43,065 nt of DNA from Rhodospirillaceae bacterium (GCA_002746255.1 NVWO01000005.1:1-43065); one strand, 5' to 3'. Positions 16,412-24,194 are shown, counted from the first letter of the stretch. Notes: generated by a model from the letters alone, not told the origin. Made by a program: numbers and translations.

Positions 16412-17020
16412 ATGCTGCAGATCAACGCGTTGCAGACGGAGCACCTGGCCGCAATCGATGCCGCGATCGCCAGCGGCGAATGCGTCGCCGTCATGGGGCC
16501 AAGCGGCTCTGGAAAAACGCTGTTCCTGCGCGCCATCGCCGATCTGGACCCGGGCACGGGGCGGGTGACCCTAAACGGCGTTGAGCGGCAAAGCCTGACG
16601 GCCCCGCAATGGCGGCAAAAAGTCTGTTACCTGCCGCCGGATTCCGGCTGGTGGGCAGACGACGTCGCCGCGCATTTCCCAGACAGCCACGCGGCGCGCG
16701 CGCTTTTCCCGCGCCTGGGGCTGCCGGTGACGGCGCTGGACTGGGAGGTCGCACGGCTTTCCACCGGTGAACGCCAACGCCTGGCCCTTGCACGCGCGCT
16801 GTTGCTTCACCCCGCCGTGCTGCTTCTGGACGAACCGACATCCGGTCTGGACGCGACCACCATAGCAGCGGTCGAAGCGGTGCTGAAACACGCCCTGGAC
16901 GAAGGCACCGCGATCGTACTTGTCACCCATGACGCCGCCCAGGGAAAGCGCATGGCAAAACGCTGCCTGCATTTCAACCAGGGACGCCTTGAAAGCGAGG
17001 AACAATGGGCGCCGACGTAA
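16412..17020 (+). CDS. fetA: FetA-type metal-export ABC transporter, ATP-binding protein
   Basis: A 202-residue ABC ATPase with a compact fold as in FetA/YbbL. P-loop GPSGSGKT is near residue 30, the signature is the variant LSTGERQRLALARAL, and Walker B is LLLDEPTSGLD with VTHD following. It overlaps the permease gene by 16 bases. The E. coli FetAB pair is linked to iron export and peroxide resistance. Here the pair lies between tupBC and tupA, so a link to metal balance in the tungsten/iron-sulfur locus is possible, but no specificity can be read from the sequence. Confidence 0.85.
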   Translation: MLQINALQTEHLAAIDAAIASGECVAVMGPSGSGKTLFLRAIADLDPGTGRVTLNGVERQSLTAPQWRQKVCYLPPDSGWWADDVAAHFPDSHAARALFPRLGLPVTALDWEVARLSTGERQRLALARALLLHPAVLLLDEPTSGLDATTIAAVEAVLKHALDEGTAIVLVTHDAAQGKRMAKRCLHFNQGRLESEEQWAPT

Positions 17021-17811
17021 TAGCCTTAAGCTATGGCGACCTTGCGCTTGCGTCGCTGCTTGTCCTGCTGAACGCGGGCCTTTCTTTCGGCCTGCGCCTG
17101 CGCCTTGAAAGCCAGTTGCTGATCGCCGCCCTGCGAATGGTCGTTCAGCTTAGCCTTGTCGGCCTTGTCCTGAACGCGCTTTTCACAAGCGTCTCCCCCG
17201 TTTTGACAGGCTTTGTGGCCCTGGCCATGGTGCTGTTCGCCGGTCGTGAAATCGCCGCCCGCCAGGAACGGCGCCTGGCCGGCTGGTGGACCTATGGCCT
17301 TGGCACGACCAGCGTGCTGATGGCGGCCATGGTCGTAACGGTGCTGGCCCTCACCACCCAGATTCAACCGGACCCCTGGTACCACCCACGCTTTGCCATT
17401 CCCATTCTGGGCATGATCCTTGGCAACACGATGACCGGCGTCGCCCTTGGCCTGAACACGCTGATGACGACGGTCGCGCGCGAACGCGTCGCCATCGAAG
17501 CGCGGCTGGCGCTGGGCCACAAATGGCGCGATGCCTTTCGCAACGTCATCCGCGAGGCGATGCGAAGCGGCCTCATCCCGATCGTCAACGCGATGGCGGC
17601 GACGGGCTTGGTCTCGCTGCCAGGCATGATGACCGGGCAGATTCTTGCCGGGGCGGACCCCATGCACGCCATCAAATACCAGTTGCTGATTATGTTCCTG
17701 ATTGTTGGCGGCACCGGCCTTGGCGTCTTCGCAGCGATTCTGGCGGGCGCGCACCGGCTGACGGATTCCCGCCATCGCCTGCGCCTGGATCGCCTGCGCA
17801 AGGCCAAGTAA
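17005..17811 (+). CDS. fetB: FetB-type metal-export ABC transporter, permease (UPF0014)
   Basis: A 268-residue inner-membrane protein of the FetB/YbbM (UPF0014) family. Hydrophobic segments occur near residues 10-30, 37-60, 65-85, 95-115, 125-150, 193-215 and 225-250. Family hallmarks include LRMVVQLSLVGLVL, PILGMILGNTMTGVALGLN and ATGLVSLPGMMTGQILAGADP. Translation overlaps fetA by 16 bases, so the two form one unit. A hairpin follows the stop codon directly and separates it from tRNA-Gly. Iron export is the role known for the E. coli homologue; the substrate here is not established. Confidence 0.92.
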   Translation: MGADVIALSYGDLALASLLVLLNAGLSFGLRLRLESQLLIAALRMVVQLSLVGLVLNALFTSVSPVLTGFVALAMVLFAGREIAARQERRLAGWWTYGLGTTSVLMAAMVVTVLALTTQIQPDPWYHPRFAIPILGMILGNTMTGVALGLNTLMTTVARERVAIEARLALGHKWRDAFRNVIREAMRSGLIPIVNAMAATGLVSLPGMMTGQILAGADPMHAIKYQLLIMFLIVGGTGLGVFAAILAGAHRLTDSRHRLRLDRLRKAK

Positions 17812-17813
17812 GG

Positions 17814-17833
17814 CGGCCCTTGCACAAGGGCCG
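17814..17833 (+). terminator. Hairpin after fetB
   Basis: CGGCCCTTG (17814-17822) pairs perfectly with CAAGGGCCG (17825-17833), 3 bases after the fetB stop codon. There is no T tract, and a second GC-rich hairpin (GCCGCC with GGCGGC) follows, so termination efficiency is uncertain. Confidence 0.45.
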
Positions 17834-17860
17834 AGCCGCCGCCTAAAGTGGCGGCCGCAC

Positions 17861-17934
17861 GCGGGTGTAGCTCAATGGTAGAGCTCCTGCTTCCCAAGCA
17901 GGTGACGAGGGTTCGATTCCCTTCACCCGCTCCA
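17861..17934 (+). tRNA. tRNA-Gly (anticodon CCC)
   Basis: A 74-base tRNA with encoded CCA. Acceptor stem GCGGGTG pairs with CACCCGC, discriminator T. The anticodon stem CCTGC/GCAGG encloses TTCCCAA, giving anticodon CCC for GGG codons. The T arm GAGGG-TTCGATT-CCCTT is canonical. It sits between fetB and tupA. Confidence 0.96.
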
Positions 17935-17947
17935 TTGTCACAAAAAC

Positions 17948-17975
17948 GGGCCCGCCTGAAAGGGCCCGCCTGAAA
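17948..17975. repeat. 14-base perfect tandem duplication after tRNA-Gly
   Basis: The unit gggcccgcctgaaa is present at 17948-17961 and 17962-17975 without mismatch, 13 bases after the tRNA and just before the tupA leader. Each unit contains the palindrome GGGCCC, so the two can pair with one another as a weak hairpin. Confidence 0.9.
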
Positions 17976-17991
17976 GACGCTGGAAAATTTT

Positions 17992-18816
17992 ATGTCTTTT
18001 CGAAACGTGCTGTCCGTCCTGCTTGGCCTGTTTTGCATCAGCCCCGTCTGGGCAGCAGAAAAAGTGCTCGTTCTTGCCTCAACGACATCGACGGAAAATT
18101 CCGGACTCTATGATTTTCTACTGCCCATCTTCAGGGAAGAAACCGGCATTGCGGTCCGCGTCGTCGCCGTCGGCACCGGCCAGGCAATGAAGCTTGCCCA
18201 GAGAGGCGACGCCGACGTTCTGCTTGTTCATCACCGGTCGTCGGAAGATCGCTTCATCGCCGAAGGCTATGGGATCGACCGCCGCGACGTCATGTACAAC
18301 GATTTTGTGATCGTTGGCCCCGGTGACGACCCGGCCGGCATCCTGGGGGTGCATGATGTCGGCGACGCCCTGCGGAAGATCGCCAAACACAAGGCGATGT
18401 TTGTCTCACGCGGTGACGACAGCGGCACCCACAAGATGGAACGCGACCTTTGGCGGGCGATCGATTTCGATGTCCGCCCGGCCTCTGGCGACTGGTATCG
18501 CGAGACTGGTTCCGGCATGGGCGCCACCCTGAACACGGCGGCGGCGGCCGACGCCTACACGCTGACGGATCGCGGCACATGGCTTGGTTTTCAGAACCGG
18601 CGGCGGCTTATCCTTGCCGTCCAGGGCGACCCCCGGCTTCTCAACCCCTATGGCATTATCCGCGTCAACCCGGAACGCTTTGCGCATTTGAACGCCGAAG
18701 CGGCGCGGATTTTCGTCGACTGGCTGACCTCGAAGCGAGGGCAAGCCGCCATCGCCGCCTTCCGGATAAACGGCAAGCAGCTTTTCTTTCCAAATTACAA
18801 GAAAAACGCCCCCTGA
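17992..18816 (+). CDS. tupA: Tungstate-binding periplasmic protein of ABC transporter
   Basis: A 274-residue solute-binding protein. Residues 1 to about 21 form a signal peptide ending VWA-AE, so it is exported to the periplasm. The mature N-terminus LASTTSTENSGLYDFLLPIF carries the TTST-x-SGL oxyanion-binding motif of TupA. Further family features are DVLLVHHRSSEDRFIAEGYG, MYNDFVIVGP and SRGDDSGTHKMERDLW. It would capture tungstate and hand it to TupB/TupC, whose genes lie on the opposite strand beyond fetAB. TupA proteins of this type select tungstate strongly over molybdate, but specificity here is by homology. A gap of 98 bases separates it from the response regulator gene. Confidence 0.93.
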   Translation: MSFRNVLSVLLGLFCISPVWAAEKVLVLASTTSTENSGLYDFLLPIFREETGIAVRVVAVGTGQAMKLAQRGDADVLLVHHRSSEDRFIAEGYGIDRRDVMYNDFVIVGPGDDPAGILGVHDVGDALRKIAKHKAMFVSRGDDSGTHKMERDLWRAIDFDVRPASGDWYRETGSGMGATLNTAAAADAYTLTDRGTWLGFQNRRRLILAVQGDPRLLNPYGIIRVNPERFAHLNAEAARIFVDWLTSKRGQAAIAAFRINGKQLFFPNYKKNAP

Positions 18817-18852
18817 CATCCGGATAGGCTCTCTTTTCCGTCGCCAAGACCG

Positions 18853-18858
18853 TATACT
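18853..18858 (+). promoter_or_regulatory. Possible -10 element before the two-component genes
   Basis: TATACT at 18853-18858 matches the sigma70 -10 consensus well and lies 56 bases before the response regulator start. The hexamer 17 bases upstream (TCTCTT) is a poor -35, so the assignment is tentative. Confidence 0.3.
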
Positions 18859-18914
18859 TCCGAAACTGGATCCTTCGCGACAGGGCGAGCGTACCCGCCA
18901 GAAGCAGAGCCTGC

Positions 18915-19592
18915 ATGCGCATCTTAATCATCGAAGACGACCACGAGATGGCGGCCTATCTTATGAAAGGCCTGAAGGAACACGGCTATGTTGTCGATCA
19001 CGCAGCGGACGGCCGCGACGGCCTTCTGCTTGCATCAACCGGCGATTTTGACCTTCTGATTATCGACCGCATGCTGCCCCATACGGACGGCCTTTCCATC
19101 GTCAAGCTTTTGCGCGAACAGGGCATCAAAAGCCGCATTCTTCTCTTAAGCGCGCTCGGCCAGGTGGACGACCGCGTCAGCGGCCTGAAGGCCGGCGCCG
19201 ATGATTACCTTGCCAAGCCTTACGCCTTTTCCGAATTGCTGGCACGGATCGAGGTTCTGCTGCGGCGCAAGGATAGCGAGGGCGAACAAAGCCGGCTTCA
19301 CGTCGGCGATCTGGAGATGGACATGATCGCCCGGACGGTCAAGCGGGCAGGCAAAGAAATTGAGCTGAAGCCGCGCGAATTCCGCCTTCTTGAATATCTG
19401 ATGCGCCACGCCAGCCAGGTTGTCACCCGGACGATGCTGCTGGAAGGGGTCTGGGATTATCATTTCGACCCTCATACGAATGTCATCGACGCGCAGGTAA
19501 GCCGTCTTCGCCAGAAAATCGACAAGGGCTTTGGAAAACCGATGATCCATACGATTCGCGGTGCGGGGTATTTGCTTCGTGCAAATGATTAG
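18915..19592 (+). CDS. OmpR-family response regulator
   Basis: A 225-residue DNA-binding response regulator. The receiver domain (residues 1-115) has the acidic pair ED at 7-8, the phosphoacceptor Asp51 in IIDRMLPHTDG, and the Lys of LAKPYAF. The C-terminal winged-helix domain carries ELKPREFRLLEYLMRHASQVVTR and HTIRGAGYLLR. It overlaps the histidine kinase gene by a few bases and so forms a standard pair. The regulon cannot be read from sequence; the position directly after tupA makes tungstate transport or aldehyde metabolism possible targets. Confidence 0.94.
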   Translation: MRILIIEDDHEMAAYLMKGLKEHGYVVDHAADGRDGLLLASTGDFDLLIIDRMLPHTDGLSIVKLLREQGIKSRILLLSALGQVDDRVSGLKAGADDYLAKPYAFSELLARIEVLLRRKDSEGEQSRLHVGDLEMDMIARTVKRAGKEIELKPREFRLLEYLMRHASQVVTRTMLLEGVWDYHFDPHTNVIDAQVSRLRQKIDKGFGKPMIHTIRGAGYLLRAND

Positions 19593-21036
19593 ACTGTTTC
19601 GAACCTCGGCCTTTCGAATGGCGGTCCTTTACATGGCCGTCTTTGGGCTGTCCATGTTTGCCATCCTGGGCTTCACCTATTACGCAACGATCGAGGTCAT
19701 CGACGCGGAAACGAACAACGTTATCGACGCGGAAACGAAAGGGCTTGTCGAGCAATACAGCCTTCTTGGCCTGCGTGGGATCGCCAACGTCATTCAACAC
19801 CGATCCGTTAATTTGAAGGCACCGGGCGCGGTCTATCTGCTTGTGAACCATCGCTACGAACGGATCACCGGAAATTTAAGCGCCTGGCCAGCCGACACCG
19901 CCGAGCCAGCCGGCACCGCCGAGGCGGCCATCCTTCCTCTGGCACCTCCAGAGGACGGCAAATGGATTCATTTCCGTATCAGCCATGGTGAGGGTGAAGA
20001 AAAAGTCTCCCGCCAGATGCGGGCGCGAGTCATTGATCTGTCGAACGGCTATCACGCGCTGGTCGGCCGCGACATCGGCGAGCGCGAGCGTTTCCAGGAA
20101 GTGATGCGGGCGACGGTTGCCCTGTCGATTTTCCTTATGACCCTGCTGGCCTTTATCAGCGGCCTGCTTCTTAGCCGCCAGATGCTGCGTCGGGTTGATT
20201 CGATTGCCAAAATCAGCCGGCAAATTATTGACGGCGATTTGACAAAACGCGTCACCGTGCGCGGAACCGACGACGAGTTTGACCGGCTTTCCGCAAATCT
20301 GAACGAGATGTTCGACCAGATCGAACAATTGTTGCTTGGCATGCGCGCCGTAACGGACAGCATCGCCCATGATCTGGGTGCCCCGCTGACCCGCCTGAAA
20401 AACCGGATCGAGATGACGCTTCGCGGTGCACCGGACATGAACGCCTACCGGGCCGCCCTGAAAGGGGCCATCAAGGAGACCGATTATATCCGCGCAACCT
20501 TCGACGCGCTGATCGACATCGCACGTGTCGAGGCAGACGCGATGCGCCTTGAGATGGCGCCGCTGAACCTGACCGATCTTGCCGAGGAGTTGCTTGAGCT
20601 TTACGAGCCAATGGCGAACGAGCAGCAGCTTCACCTGGAAGCCTCCCTCGCCGCAACCGCGCCGGTGCTTGCCAACCGCCAGACTCTGGCCCGGGCGTTC
20701 TCGAACCTTCTCGACAATGCCATCAAATACACGCCGGCCGGAGGCACCATCCGGCTGAACGTCACAACGACACCCGAACAGGTCTGCTTTGTTCTTGAAG
20801 ACAGCGGCGACGGCATTCCGGCGGCGGATCGCGAACGCGTGCTGCAACGCTTCGTCCGGCTGGAAAAGAATCTGGCAACCCCCGGCACCGGCCTGGGGCT
20901 AAGTCTTGTCGCGGCGGTGGCAAAGCTGCATCGGGCCACCCTTGAACTGGACGACAACGCGCCGGGCCTGCGGATAACCCTCACCTTCCAGCGCTGCCGG
21001 AAAGACGACGGCCAGACGGAAAACCGTCAAGCCTGA
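19585..21036 (+). CDS. Sensor histidine kinase
   Basis: A 483-residue membrane kinase, partner of the preceding regulator. An N-terminal membrane segment (about residues 8-32) is followed by a periplasmic sensor region of some 140 residues, a second membrane segment near 172-194 and a HAMP domain. The dimerisation box holds the phospho-His262 in SIAHDLGAPLTRL, then the N box LLDNAIKYTP, G1 EDSGDGIP and G2 TGLGLSLV. ATG 19585 was chosen; GTG 19579 in the same frame is an alternative. The sensor region contains two tandem duplications (8-residue VIDAETNN/VIDAETKG and 6-residue PADTAE/PAGTAE), which suggests a fast-changing ligand region. The ligand is unknown. Confidence 0.93.
   Translation: MIRLFRTSAFRMAVLYMAVFGLSMFAILGFTYYATIEVIDAETNNVIDAETKGLVEQYSLLGLRGIANVIQHRSVNLKAPGAVYLLVNHRYERITGNLSAWPADTAEPAGTAEAAILPLAPPEDGKWIHFRISHGEGEEKVSRQMRARVIDLSNGYHALVGRDIGERERFQEVMRATVALSIFLMTLLAFISGLLLSRQMLRRVDSIAKISRQIIDGDLTKRVTVRGTDDEFDRLSANLNEMFDQIEQLLLGMRAVTDSIAHDLGAPLTRLKNRIEMTLRGAPDMNAYRAALKGAIKETDYIRATFDALIDIARVEADAMRLEMAPLNLTDLAEELLELYEPMANEQQLHLEASLAATAPVLANRQTLARAFSNLLDNAIKYTPAGGTIRLNVTTTPEQVCFVLEDSGDGIPAADRERVLQRFVRLEKNLATPGTGLGLSLVAAVAKLHRATLELDDNAPGLRITLTFQRCRKDDGQTENRQA
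19699..19739. repeat. 24-base period duplication in the kinase sensor region
   Basis: A 17-base sequence beginning atcgacgcgg is repeated exactly at 19699-19715 and 19723-19739, giving an 8-residue duplication just after the first membrane segment. Confidence 0.9.
19887..19922. repeat. 18-base tandem duplication in the kinase sensor region
   Basis: Two adjacent 18-base units (19887-19904 and 19905-19922) differ at one position and encode PADTAE and PAGTAE. Confidence 0.9.
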
Positions 21037-21056
21037 GAAACAGGGGGGTTGCAAAT

Positions 21057-21092
21057 AAAGGCGGCTCGCGAGGGAGTTCGCGAGCCGCCTTT
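21057..21092 (+). terminator. Strong terminator after the two-component operon
   Basis: A perfect 15-base stem, AAAGGCGGCTCGCGA (21057-21071) with TCGCGAGCCGCCTTT (21078-21092), around a 6-base loop, starting 20 bases after the kinase stop. The A and T ends of the stem could support termination in both directions. Confidence 0.85.
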
Positions 21093-21776
21093 CCGGACCC
21101 ATCAGCCCTCGATTCCACGGCCGGTCAGAAGGGAGCCGAGGTGAGAGCCCGGAAACCTCCGCGACTTGTCATTCGCGGCGGGCTGTACATCGAAGCCTTT
21201 AGGGAAAACTTCGATGCGGAGGATCTGTTTTCTGTGTTTGCAGTATCGGTTTTAAGCCACCCCACCTTGCAGCTGGATGACGGCCACATGAATTTTTTGC
21301 AATGTTTAAAAACCGCAGAATATCAACGATTTTAGGGCAGATTCGTTAGCGGTCGCGGTCACGCCTGATGAAAAAAGCGGGCGCAGACCGGCGTTTGCTG
21401 CCGCCTTCCAAGGCCCGTGGCAAGGAAAGAAAGCCCCGCATGGCCTTGGCCGGTGACGACGCCGACAAGGTGATTGCGTGGCGCAACGCAAAGCCGCTCA
21501 TTGCCCCTCCGGGCCCGTCCGGTTCATATGCGCAAGCGCAGCCATTTTTTTATGGCGTCTTTTTATGGCGGGATTGCTGCGCCAGCTTCAAGGCTCAGAA
21601 GATCGCGCATCCCCTGCAACGCGGCATCGGCATAGCGTTCCATCGTTGAAGGAAATTTCGCCTACGTGCCGGGCAAAGTTTACCGGCAAGAAGGGATCGG
21701 AACCAAGGACGGAACCAAAGGCCTCTCAGCCCATATCTGGCGTTGGGCCACGATCCGGTTTAAGGTCGCCGTTGCA
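21093..21776. other. Gene-poor interval of about 680 bases
   Basis: No convincing gene is seen. Short open frames of up to 101 codons exist but lack ribosome-binding sites and have low-complexity or Arg/Pro-rich translations. A 26-codon minus-strand frame (21563-21643) reads like ordinary protein, MERYADAALQGMRDLLSLE, but has no ribosome-binding site and may be a relic of a decayed gene. The interval lies between the terminator and the djlA leader. Confidence 0.5.
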
Positions 21777-21816
21777 TTTTTAAGACAAGGCATCCCTTTT
21801 TTAAGACAAGGCATCC
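21777..21816. repeat. 21-base period duplication carrying the djlA ribosome-binding site
   Basis: A 19-base unit (T5 followed by aagacaaggcatcc) occurs at 21777-21795 and 21798-21816. The second copy abuts the djlA ATG and supplies its AAGG ribosome-binding site at 21808-21811; the first copy repeats that site 21 bases upstream. Confidence 0.9.
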
Positions 21817-22569
21817 ATGGCAATCTGGGGAAAATTGATCGGCGGCGCCGCAGGGCTCGCCCTCGGCGGACCGCTTGGTGCCATCCTTGGCGCCATCGCC
21901 GGCCATGCCTATGACCGCGGCAAGGCTGAGCGCGCGCAAGGCGTTCATGGACAGGCGGGTGCCGACCTGTCCGCCACCCGCCAGGCCGCCTTTACGACCG
22001 CCGTCATCGTGCTGTCGGCAAAAATGGCGAAGGCGGACGGCGTCGTCACGAAGGACGAGATCCGCGCTTTTAAACAAATCTTTCACGTGCCGAAATCGGC
22101 CGCAGCCGAAGTGGGCGTGCTGTTCAACCGGGCGCGGAAGGAATCGGCGGGCTTCGAGCCTTACGCCCACCAGATCGCCACCCTGTTTGCCCATCACCGC
22201 GTCGTCCTTGAAGACCTTCTGGGTGGGCTTTTTCATATTGCCCGGGCCGATGGCTGGGTTTCCCCGGAGGAAATCGCTTATCTAAAAGAGGTCGCCCGGA
22301 TTTTCGGCTTCGACGCCCAGGCCTTTGAGCGGATTGCGGCGGCGCATCTGGGCGAAGGCAGCGTCGACCCTTACGACGTGCTGGACGTCAAACCCGATAT
22401 CTCCGACGAAGCGTTGAAGAAGGCCTATCGCAAACTCATCCGCGAAAACCATCCCGACCGGCTGATGGCGCAAGGCATGCCCCAGGAATTCATCGAAATC
22501 GCCAATGAAAAAATGGCGCGCATCAACGATGCCTATGCCCAGATTGAAAAAATGCGCGGCCGCAGTTAG
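21817..22569 (+). CDS. djlA: DnaJ-like co-chaperone with TerB domain (DjlA type)
   Basis: A 250-residue protein with a glycine-rich hydrophobic N-terminus (LIGGAAGLALGGPLGAILGAIAGHA, about residues 7-31) that could anchor it in the membrane. A TerB/DUF533-type helical domain occupies about residues 55-170 (MAKADGVVTKDEIRAFKQIF), and a C-terminal J domain about 185-248. The J domain has the HPD tripeptide in IRENHPDRL, which stimulates the ATPase of DnaK. This domain order is that of DjlA. The gene is followed after 3 bases by an EamA transporter gene. The ribosome-binding site is carried by a duplicated 21-base element. Confidence 0.9.
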   Translation: MAIWGKLIGGAAGLALGGPLGAILGAIAGHAYDRGKAERAQGVHGQAGADLSATRQAAFTTAVIVLSAKMAKADGVVTKDEIRAFKQIFHVPKSAAAEVGVLFNRARKESAGFEPYAHQIATLFAHHRVVLEDLLGGLFHIARADGWVSPEEIAYLKEVARIFGFDAQAFERIAAAHLGEGSVDPYDVLDVKPDISDEALKKAYRKLIRENHPDRLMAQGMPQEFIEIANEKMARINDAYAQIEKMRGRS

Positions 22570-22572
22570 GCG

Positions 22573-23439
22573 ATGAAGCCGCAACACATCGCGCTGGCCC
22601 TTGCCATCATGGTCATCTGGGGGATGGCCTTTGTTCCCAGCAAGATCGGCATCACCCAGATTCCACCGATTTTTTTTACCGCACTGCGCGCCTGCGTCGT
22701 GGCGTTGCTGTTGCTGCCTTTCCTGAAAAGCCCACGCGGCCATATCCGCGAACTTCTATGGCTGTCGCTGATGATGGGGACGCTGCATTACGGCTTTGTC
22801 TTTACCGGCCTTAAAAGCATCGACGCGTCCCTGGCCATCCTCCTGGTTTTGATGCAGGTGCCTTTCGCCTCTCTGCTCGCCGTGCCGTTTCTTGGCGAGC
22901 GGATCGGCTGGCGGCGCATCATCGGCCTTGTCACCGCCTTTGCCGGCATCGTGCTAATCACCGGCAGGCCGGAAATGCGAGCGGACTTCCTGCCGGTGCT
23001 GTTTATCCTGATCGGCATCTTCTTCTGGGCGGCAGCAAATATTCTGGTCAAACGCATGCGGCTGACTGACGGCAACCAGATCAATGGCTGGGTCGCAATT
23101 TTTTCGGCACCGCAACTTTTTGCCGTTTCCTTCTTTCTCGAAACCGGCCAGATCGAAGCGGCACAGACAGCCGACTGGACCGCCTGGACGGCGTTGATCT
23201 ACATCGCCGGGGTCGTCACCGTTATCTCGTTCGCCTTGTGGTACCGTCTGTTACGATGGTACCCGATCAATCAGGTGATGCCTTTTGCCTTGCTGATGCC
23301 GATCTTCGGCGTCGCAGCAGGCATGGTGGTGCTGGGCGAAACGCTGGCCTGGCAGACCATTGCCGGTGGCATCGTGACCCTTGCCGGCGTGGCCATCATC
23401 GTGCTGCGCCGTCCCGTACGCATCGACGCCGGAATCTGA
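22573..23439 (+). CDS. EamA/DMT-family transporter
   Basis: A 288-residue inner-membrane protein with about ten hydrophobic segments arranged as two EamA halves (drug/metabolite transporter superfamily). The first half begins ALALAIMVIWGMAFVPSKIG, the typical DMT opening with Trp-Gly and a following conserved Pro. The second half begins near ADFLPVLFILIGIFFWAAAN. The GVAAGMVVLGETLAWQTIAGG motif near the C-terminus is characteristic of helices 9-10. The substrate is unknown; members export amino acids or other metabolites. It is probably in one unit with djlA and the following amidase gene. Confidence 0.9.
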   Translation: MKPQHIALALAIMVIWGMAFVPSKIGITQIPPIFFTALRACVVALLLLPFLKSPRGHIRELLWLSLMMGTLHYGFVFTGLKSIDASLAILLVLMQVPFASLLAVPFLGERIGWRRIIGLVTAFAGIVLITGRPEMRADFLPVLFILIGIFFWAAANILVKRMRLTDGNQINGWVAIFSAPQLFAVSFFLETGQIEAAQTADWTAWTALIYIAGVVTVISFALWYRLLRWYPINQVMPFALLMPIFGVAAGMVVLGETLAWQTIAGGIVTLAGVAIIVLRRPVRIDAGI

Positions 23440-23462
23440 CCGGCGTCTAACCGGAGGCTAAA

Positions 23463-24194
23463 ATGGGTGTCACAATTTTCGAGCACCCCTCCCCGAACTG
23501 TGAGCCGCGCCCGCAAGGCGTTGCCATCGATACGCTTGTTCTCCACTACACCGGCATGAAAACGGCAAAAGCGGCGCTTGCACGCCTATGCGATCCCAAA
23601 GCCGGGGTCAGCGCCCATTATTTGATCGACGAGGCCGGCCAGATTACGGCGCTGGTGCCCGAAGAAGCGCGCGCCTGGCATGCGGGAAAGGCCTGCTGGC
23701 AAGGGGCCGAGAACCTGAACGACCGTTCGATCGGTGTCGAGATTGCCAATCCGGGCCATGAATTTGGCTATCGCCCCTTTCCCGAAGCCCAGATGGCCGC
23801 GCTGGAGGGCCTGCTTCTGGGCATCCTCGCGCGCCACACGATTGCGCCCGCCCGCGTATTGGGCCATTCCGACATCGCCCCGGACCGCAAGGAAGACCCC
23901 GGCGAGCTTTTCGACTGGCAGCGCCTGGCGCGCGCCGGCATCGGGCGCTGGCCGGACAACCAACGGCTGAACAACCAACGGCCGGAGAACACCCAACCGC
24001 CGCCGCCCATTGGCAAGGTACAGACCATGCTTCACCAAATCGGCTACGCGGTGCCGCTCACCGGCCAGGCGGACGCAGCAACGGAAAAAGTCATCGCGGC
24101 CTTTCAGCGGCACTTTCGCCCCGCACGCATCGACGGCGTGGCGGATGGCGAAACGGTGGCCCGGCTGCGCGCCCTTCTCGAAGGGGAGGCTTGA
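23463..24194 (+). CDS. N-acetylmuramoyl-L-alanine amidase (AmpD/AmiD type) with peptidoglycan-binding domain
   Basis: A 243-residue zinc amidase that cleaves the lactyl-peptide bond of muropeptides. The Amidase_2 domain has the zinc His in DTLVLHYTGMKT and the C-terminal GHSDIAPDRKEDPGELFDW with the second His and catalytic Lys/Asp region. A PG_binding_1 domain follows (about residues 182-240). No signal peptide is seen, so a cytoplasmic muropeptide-recycling role is likeliest. The linker between domains carries a 15-base duplication (DNQRL/NNQRP). GGAGG precedes ATG 23463. The stop codon overlaps the putative -35 element of rnpB. Confidence 0.92.
   Translation: MGVTIFEHPSPNCEPRPQGVAIDTLVLHYTGMKTAKAALARLCDPKAGVSAHYLIDEAGQITALVPEEARAWHAGKACWQGAENLNDRSIGVEIANPGHEFGYRPFPEAQMAALEGLLLGILARHTIAPARVLGHSDIAPDRKEDPGELFDWQRLARAGIGRWPDNQRLNNQRPENTQPPPPIGKVQTMLHQIGYAVPLTGQADAATEKVIAAFQRHFRPARIDGVADGETVARLRALLEGEA
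23956..23982. repeat. 15-base period duplication in the amidase linker
   Basis: The 12-base sequence acaaccaacggc occurs at 23956-23967 and 23971-23982, duplicating five residues between the two domains. Confidence 0.85.

Noticed and set aside
21141-21335. 64-codon plus-strand frame after the terminator
   Set aside because: No convincing ribosome-binding site, no recognised motif, and it lies in a region without other coding signal.
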